In this document: positions 61,286 to 64,000 of the stretch, piece by piece
Numbering within the stretch: the stretch's first letter is position 1
Layout of the letters: each line of letters opens with the position of its first letter
Source of the DNA: an uncultured Planctomycetota bacterium
Lineage (GTDB): Bacteria > Planctomycetota > Phycisphaerae > UBA1845 > UTPLA1
DNA length: 64,000 nucleotides
NCBI GenBank assembly: GCA_900696465.1
Contig: CAADGE010000048.1
Span: 310,001 to 374,000 of the forward strand
Direction: 5' to 3'
The notes under the pieces: model-generated
Told to the model about the DNA's origin: nothing
Database searches by the model: none
The model's input: the letters and a program-made list of their open reading frames with translations, nothing else
Program-made: the position numbers and the translations under genes

Positions 61286-61593
61286 TGCTCCTCCTCCTCG
61301 TCCCCAATGCCCTGGAAGGGCTCGTCCTGCCAGACGCTGCCCTGCTGCTTGACCTGCAGCTCCACCGTCTCAATCGAGGTCGCATCGACGAAGATCACGT
61401 CGTCCACGACCTCCGCGTCGTCGTACTTGCTCACGCGGATCTCGATCCGAAATCCGCTTTCTTCGATCTTGTTGTACGCCAGCGGATGGATGTGCATCGC
61501 GTCCTCGTTGCCGGGGAACGTGATGACCAGCCGAGCCGCCGACCCGAACTTGATCGCCTCATCGAGCGCTGCTTCGAACAGTTTCGGTCGCAC
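61282..61593 (-). CDS. Small hypothetical protein inside the groESL operon
   Basis: A 103-residue acidic protein ([26 protein letters not shown], then [20 protein letters not shown]). Alternating beta strands are predicted, with a C-terminal Glu-rich end (GDEEEEQ). The GTG at 61593, with GAGAG 7 bases upstream, is chosen; a TTG at 61617 is an alternative. I do not recognise the family. It is coupled to the next gene by ATGA and starts 103 bases after groES. Confidence 0.6.
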   Translation of the reverse strand: MRPKLFEAALDEAIKFGSAARLVITFPGNEDAMHIHPLAYNKIEESGFRIEIRVSKYDDAEVVDDVIFVDATSIETVELQVKQQGSVWQDEPFQGIGDEEEEQ

Positions 61594-61696
61594 GCTTGGG
61601 CTCTCTGACTGCCGCAATCAGCTCTCAGCAGCTGCGCCGCGCTGAAGGTCGATCGCCGGGTTTCGTTTCTACGCTTCCTGCAGGTCGGGCCGCGCA

Positions 61697-62002
61697 TCAG
61701 CCCTCGACCACGGCGAGGATATCCGATTCATCCATGATCAGGAACTCTTCGCCGCTGACCTTTACTTCGGTACCGGCATAGCTTGTAAAAAGCACCTCCT
61801 CGCCCTTCTTGAGCTGCGGCCGGGCCCGTTCCCCTGTGTCCAACAGCTTGCCGTCGCCCACCGCCACCACGCGGCCGCGCCGGGGCTTCTCCTTCGCCGT
61901 ATCCGGAAGAACGATCCCGCCCGCCGTCTTCGATTCTGCCTCGATCCGCTTGATCAGTACTTTGTCACCGAGGGGGCGAATCTTCATCTTGGTCACAGAC
62001 AT
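61697..62002 (-). CDS. groS: Co-chaperonin GroES (10 kDa)
   Basis: A 101-residue GroES. The opening is [17 protein letters not shown]. The mobile loop [16 protein letters not shown] contains the GroEL-contact GGIVLP, followed by [11 protein letters not shown] and the C-terminal [23 protein letters not shown] lies 7 bases before the ATG. A CIRCE element (TTAGCACTC, nine bases, GAGTGCTAA) was looked for upstream and not found. Confidence 0.97.
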   Translation of the reverse strand: MSVTKMKIRPLGDKVLIKRIEAESKTAGGIVLPDTAKEKPRRGRVVAVGDGKLLDTGERARPQLKKGEEVLFTSYAGTEVKVSGEEFLIMDESDILAVVEG

Positions 62003-62100
62003 CTCATTGCTCCTTCCTGAGGTAAACTTGACTTGCTTGCTTCCCTGTACCGATTTACTCAGTTCACTGCCGGCCGGGACTTCCAGCCAACGAGTTATTC

Positions 62101-62535
62101 CTAATTCGAATCACGACCAGCCGGCATGACGACGTTGTACCGCTCGCGAATCACTTTCATCACCGTCGGCACAAGCGTGTCTCGATACTGCGCAGCCAGA
62201 ATGACCGAAACCACGTCCAGATCCAGTGCGTCACGCAGCAGCCGATGATCGGACTCACGCGAGACCAACAGACACGGAAAATCCAGCCCGTGCCGGCGCA
62301 TCCGCCTCAAGAGGCCCAGCCCGCCGATTTCCGGAATCGCGTCGTCCACCACGCCCAGATGAAGCGGACCCCGCCGGGCAAGCCCCAGTACCTCATCTTC
62401 ATTGCGGGACCAGTGAAGATTAACGCCGAGGTCGCTGAGCGAACCGGCCAGCCCGACTGCCCAGGGATCCTGAGCCGCGTGGACTATCATAATGTTCAAC
62501 CGGATCGGCAGCATTCCTGACAAAGTCCTGGTCAT
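62101..62535 (-). CDS. Degenerate response-regulator receiver protein
   Basis: A 144-residue protein with the CheY-like pattern. The phospho-acceptor strand is [18 protein letters not shown], where the Asp four residues before Pro is retained. The N-terminal acidic pair is missing ([11 protein letters not shown] instead of a VDD motif), and the late Lys-Pro is absent (ILAAQYRD). The helix-strand repeat ([19 protein letters not shown]) supports the fold. It is probably a pseudo-receiver used for protein contact. It has no output domain. The stop is 98 bases upstream of groES on the same strand. Confidence 0.65.
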   Translation of the reverse strand: MTRTLSGMLPIRLNIMIVHAAQDPWAVGLAGSLSDLGVNLHWSRNEDEVLGLARRGPLHLGVVDDAIPEIGGLGLLRRMRRHGLDFPCLLVSRESDHRLLRDALDLDVVSVILAAQYRDTLVPTVMKVIRERYNVVMPAGRDSN

Positions 62536-62874
62536 GGTCTAAGCTTACGGATATTTCGGCGCAGTCCTCTGGCGCTCCACTGAACAAATGCAATGAACAT
62601 GCCAGAGGCATGGTACAACCTTTCTGTAGACTGATGATTTTTAAATCATTACTAATAAATGACTTACACACAATTGCGCTGCCTATTATTGTTTGACAAA
62701 GTCCGGGTGCACGGGCAGGAATGGCAGTCCAGGTATTCGGCGGAACCATCTCGGCTGTCAAACTGGCACATGGCATGATGGGCCGGCATGCTTGCAACGC
62801 AGGAGGGGTTTCACCGAGTCGGCCGTGCCGACTATCTTCGCCAACTGCCAGACGAAGTACGGAGGTGCATCAGC
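62536..62874. other. Divergent intergenic region with AT-rich palindrome
   Basis: About 340 bases between the receiver-like gene and the aldehyde dehydrogenase gene. The AT-rich core 62620-62695 holds ATGATTT (62634-62640), TT, then AAATCAT (62643-62649), a perfect inverted repeat. It is followed by an overlapping imperfect repeat (TCATT/AATGA) and an isolated TTGACA at 62693-62698. No gene is seen. Confidence 0.55.
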
Positions 62875-64000
62875 ATGAAGGACCATTATCCCTGCTACGT
62901 CGCCAACCTTCCGGAGATGACCGGTTCCCAACTTGCCGTCACAAACAAATACGACGGCAGCATTTTCGCCGCTGTCGCTCAGGCCGACGCGTCGACGATC
63001 ACGCGTGGAATCGAGGCCGCAGTCGAAGCGCGCGAACCCTGTCGCCGGCTGCCTGCATTCGCCCGCGCGGCCATCCTCGATCACGTGGTGCAGCGCTTGC
63101 GAGAACGTGCGGAGGAGTTGGCAATGGTCCTCGCCAATGAGGCCGGCAAGCCGATACGCGACGCACGAGGCGAAGTCAGCCGCGCGATCGACACGTTTCG
63201 AATCGCATCGGAGGAAACAACTCGAATCGTCGGCGAGTATCTCCCGCTGGATGTCTCCCCTCGCGCACAGGGTTGCGAAGGAATCTGGAAACGCGTTCCC
63301 GTCGGAGTCTGCTCTTTCATTTCACCGTTTAACTTTCCCCTCAACCTGGCGGCACACAAGATCGCTCCCGCGATCGCCGCCGGTTGTCCGTGGATTCTTA
63401 AGCCGGCATCCCTGACTCCCATCAGCGCGTTGATCCTCGGTGAAATCCTCGCGGAAACCGATCTGCCTGCCGGGGCCTTCAGCATTCTCCCCTGCAAACG
63501 AGATGCCGCCGATCTGTTCGTCACCGACGATCGCATCCAGTTACTGTCATTCACCGGTTCGCCCGATGTCGGCTGGGCGATGAAAGGCCGCGCGGGCAAG
63601 AAGAAGGTCGTCCTCGAACTTGGTGGCAATGCTGCCTGTATCATGGACCGCGGCGCCGACCTCGACTTCGCCGTAAGCCGCATCGTCTTCGGCGCTTTTT
63701 ACCAGTCGGGCCAATCCTGCATCAGCGTCCAGCGGGTGATGATCCACGAGTCTATTTATGAAAAGGCCCGGCCCATGCTCGTGGCTGCGGCCGCTGCACT
63801 CAAGTCCGGCGACCCGCTTCACGAAGACACATTCCTCGGGCCGCTGATCAGTGAACAGGAGGCCCGACGAGTCGAAGCATGGGTTGAGAGCGCCACGACG
63901 CGCGGCGCACGCGTACTCTGCGGTGGTCATCGAAGCGGATCATTCTACGAAGCAACCCTCCTCGAAGGCGCACCCGACGACGCGGATGTCAGTTGTACGG
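62875..64000 (+). CDS. Aldehyde dehydrogenase family protein, cut by window end
   Basis: The first 375 residues of an NAD(P)-dependent aldehyde dehydrogenase; the frame runs off the window. Visible blocks are PVGVCSFISPFNFPLNLAAHK (catalytic Asn), ILKPASLTPISAL (cofactor Lys), LLSFTGSPDVGWAMK, the general-base Glu in VVLELGGNAA, and the nucleophile Cys in YQSGQSCISVQRV. The N-terminus resembles the lactaldehyde/succinate-semialdehyde/phosphonoacetaldehyde subgroup (KDHYPCYVANLP), but specificity is not assigned. GGAGG 9 bases before the ATG at 62875 supports the start. Confidence 0.95.
   Translation, partial: MKDHYPCYVANLPEMTGSQLAVTNKYDGSIFAAVAQADASTITRGIEAAVEAREPCRRLPAFARAAILDHVVQRLRERAEELAMVLANEAGKPIRDARGEVSRAIDTFRIASEETTRIVGEYLPLDVSPRAQGCEGIWKRVPVGVCSFISPFNFPLNLAAHKIAPAIAAGCPWILKPASLTPISALILGEILAETDLPAGAFSILPCKRDAADLFVTDDRIQLLSFTGSPDVGWAMKGRAGKKKVVLELGGNAACIMDRGADLDFAVSRIVFGAFYQSGQSCISVQRVMIHESIYEKARPMLVAAAAALKSGDPLHEDTFLGPLISEQEARRVEAWVESATTRGARVLCGGHRSGSFYEATLLEGAPDDADVSCT

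Noticed and set aside
62003-62100. CIRCE/HrcA operator upstream of groES
   Set aside because: No TTAGCACTC/GAGTGCTAA inverted repeat is present.

Overview
The window is about 64 kb of GC-rich, gene-dense bacterial chromosome. It most likely comes from a member of the Planctomycetota, close to Phycisphaerae-type lineages. This is an inference from content: exported proteins with Cys-rich 'GACC' modules, cohesin-like and dockerin-like segments; a GldA/GldF/GldG plus DUF4340 export cluster; a bactofilin; tandem DinB-superfamily proteins; and several genes without clear Shine-Dalgarno sites. No plasmid, phage, insertion sequence or CRISPR array is visible. Most genes are ordinary chromosomal housekeeping genes mixed with lineage-specific hypothetical genes.

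Layout. 1-4.8 kb: end of a protein phosphatase gene, a small membrane protein, an SDR protein lacking its catalytic lysine, an isochorismatase-type hydrolase, a zinc-ribbon membrane protein and a large SGNH/TPR protein. 4.8-10.4 kb: a tightly overlapping minus-strand operon argR-argG-argH-proB-proA, which joins the last two steps of arginine synthesis to the first two steps of proline synthesis under a local ArgR. 10.4-20.5 kb: a MogA/MoaB-type protein, a rhomboid protease, the Gld-type ABC cluster with its DUF4340 partner, and a zinc-ribbon bactofilin. 21-31 kb: folC, hydrolases, a D-amino-acid-oxidase-type flavoprotein, a di-haem peroxidase-type protein, a thioesterase and thiC behind a hairpin-rich leader. 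31-36 kb: methyltransferase, DinB-like proteins, a Y-family DNA polymerase, a bL12-like repeat protein and Dps, which looks like a stress and damage neighbourhood.

36-46.5 kb: coiled-coil and exported proteins, then the most notable item. This is a membrane-anchored peroxiredoxin-like gene with an in-frame TGA exactly where the first Cys of a CxxC redox motif is expected. A hairpin of bacterial SECIS type follows the TGA, so a selenoprotein is likely. A divergent ArsR-like regulator lies next to it. Then come three small membrane proteins, a HYExAFE nuclease-like gene coupled to hisS, rsmD and the CCA-adding enzyme gene. 46.5-55.7 kb: secreted proteins (an M28 peptidase lipoprotein, a cohesin/Ig/dockerin-like protein, and a 1474-residue protein ending in an apparently intact endonuclease/exonuclease/phosphatase domain) and a tRNA-Leu gene without encoded CCA. 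55.8-64 kb: cmk-plsC, two exported proteins including a glycoside hydrolase, a groES-orf-orf-groEL operon preceded by a degenerate response-regulator receiver, and the start of an aldehyde dehydrogenase gene.

All calls come from reading motifs, gene order and start signals by eye. No database search was run.
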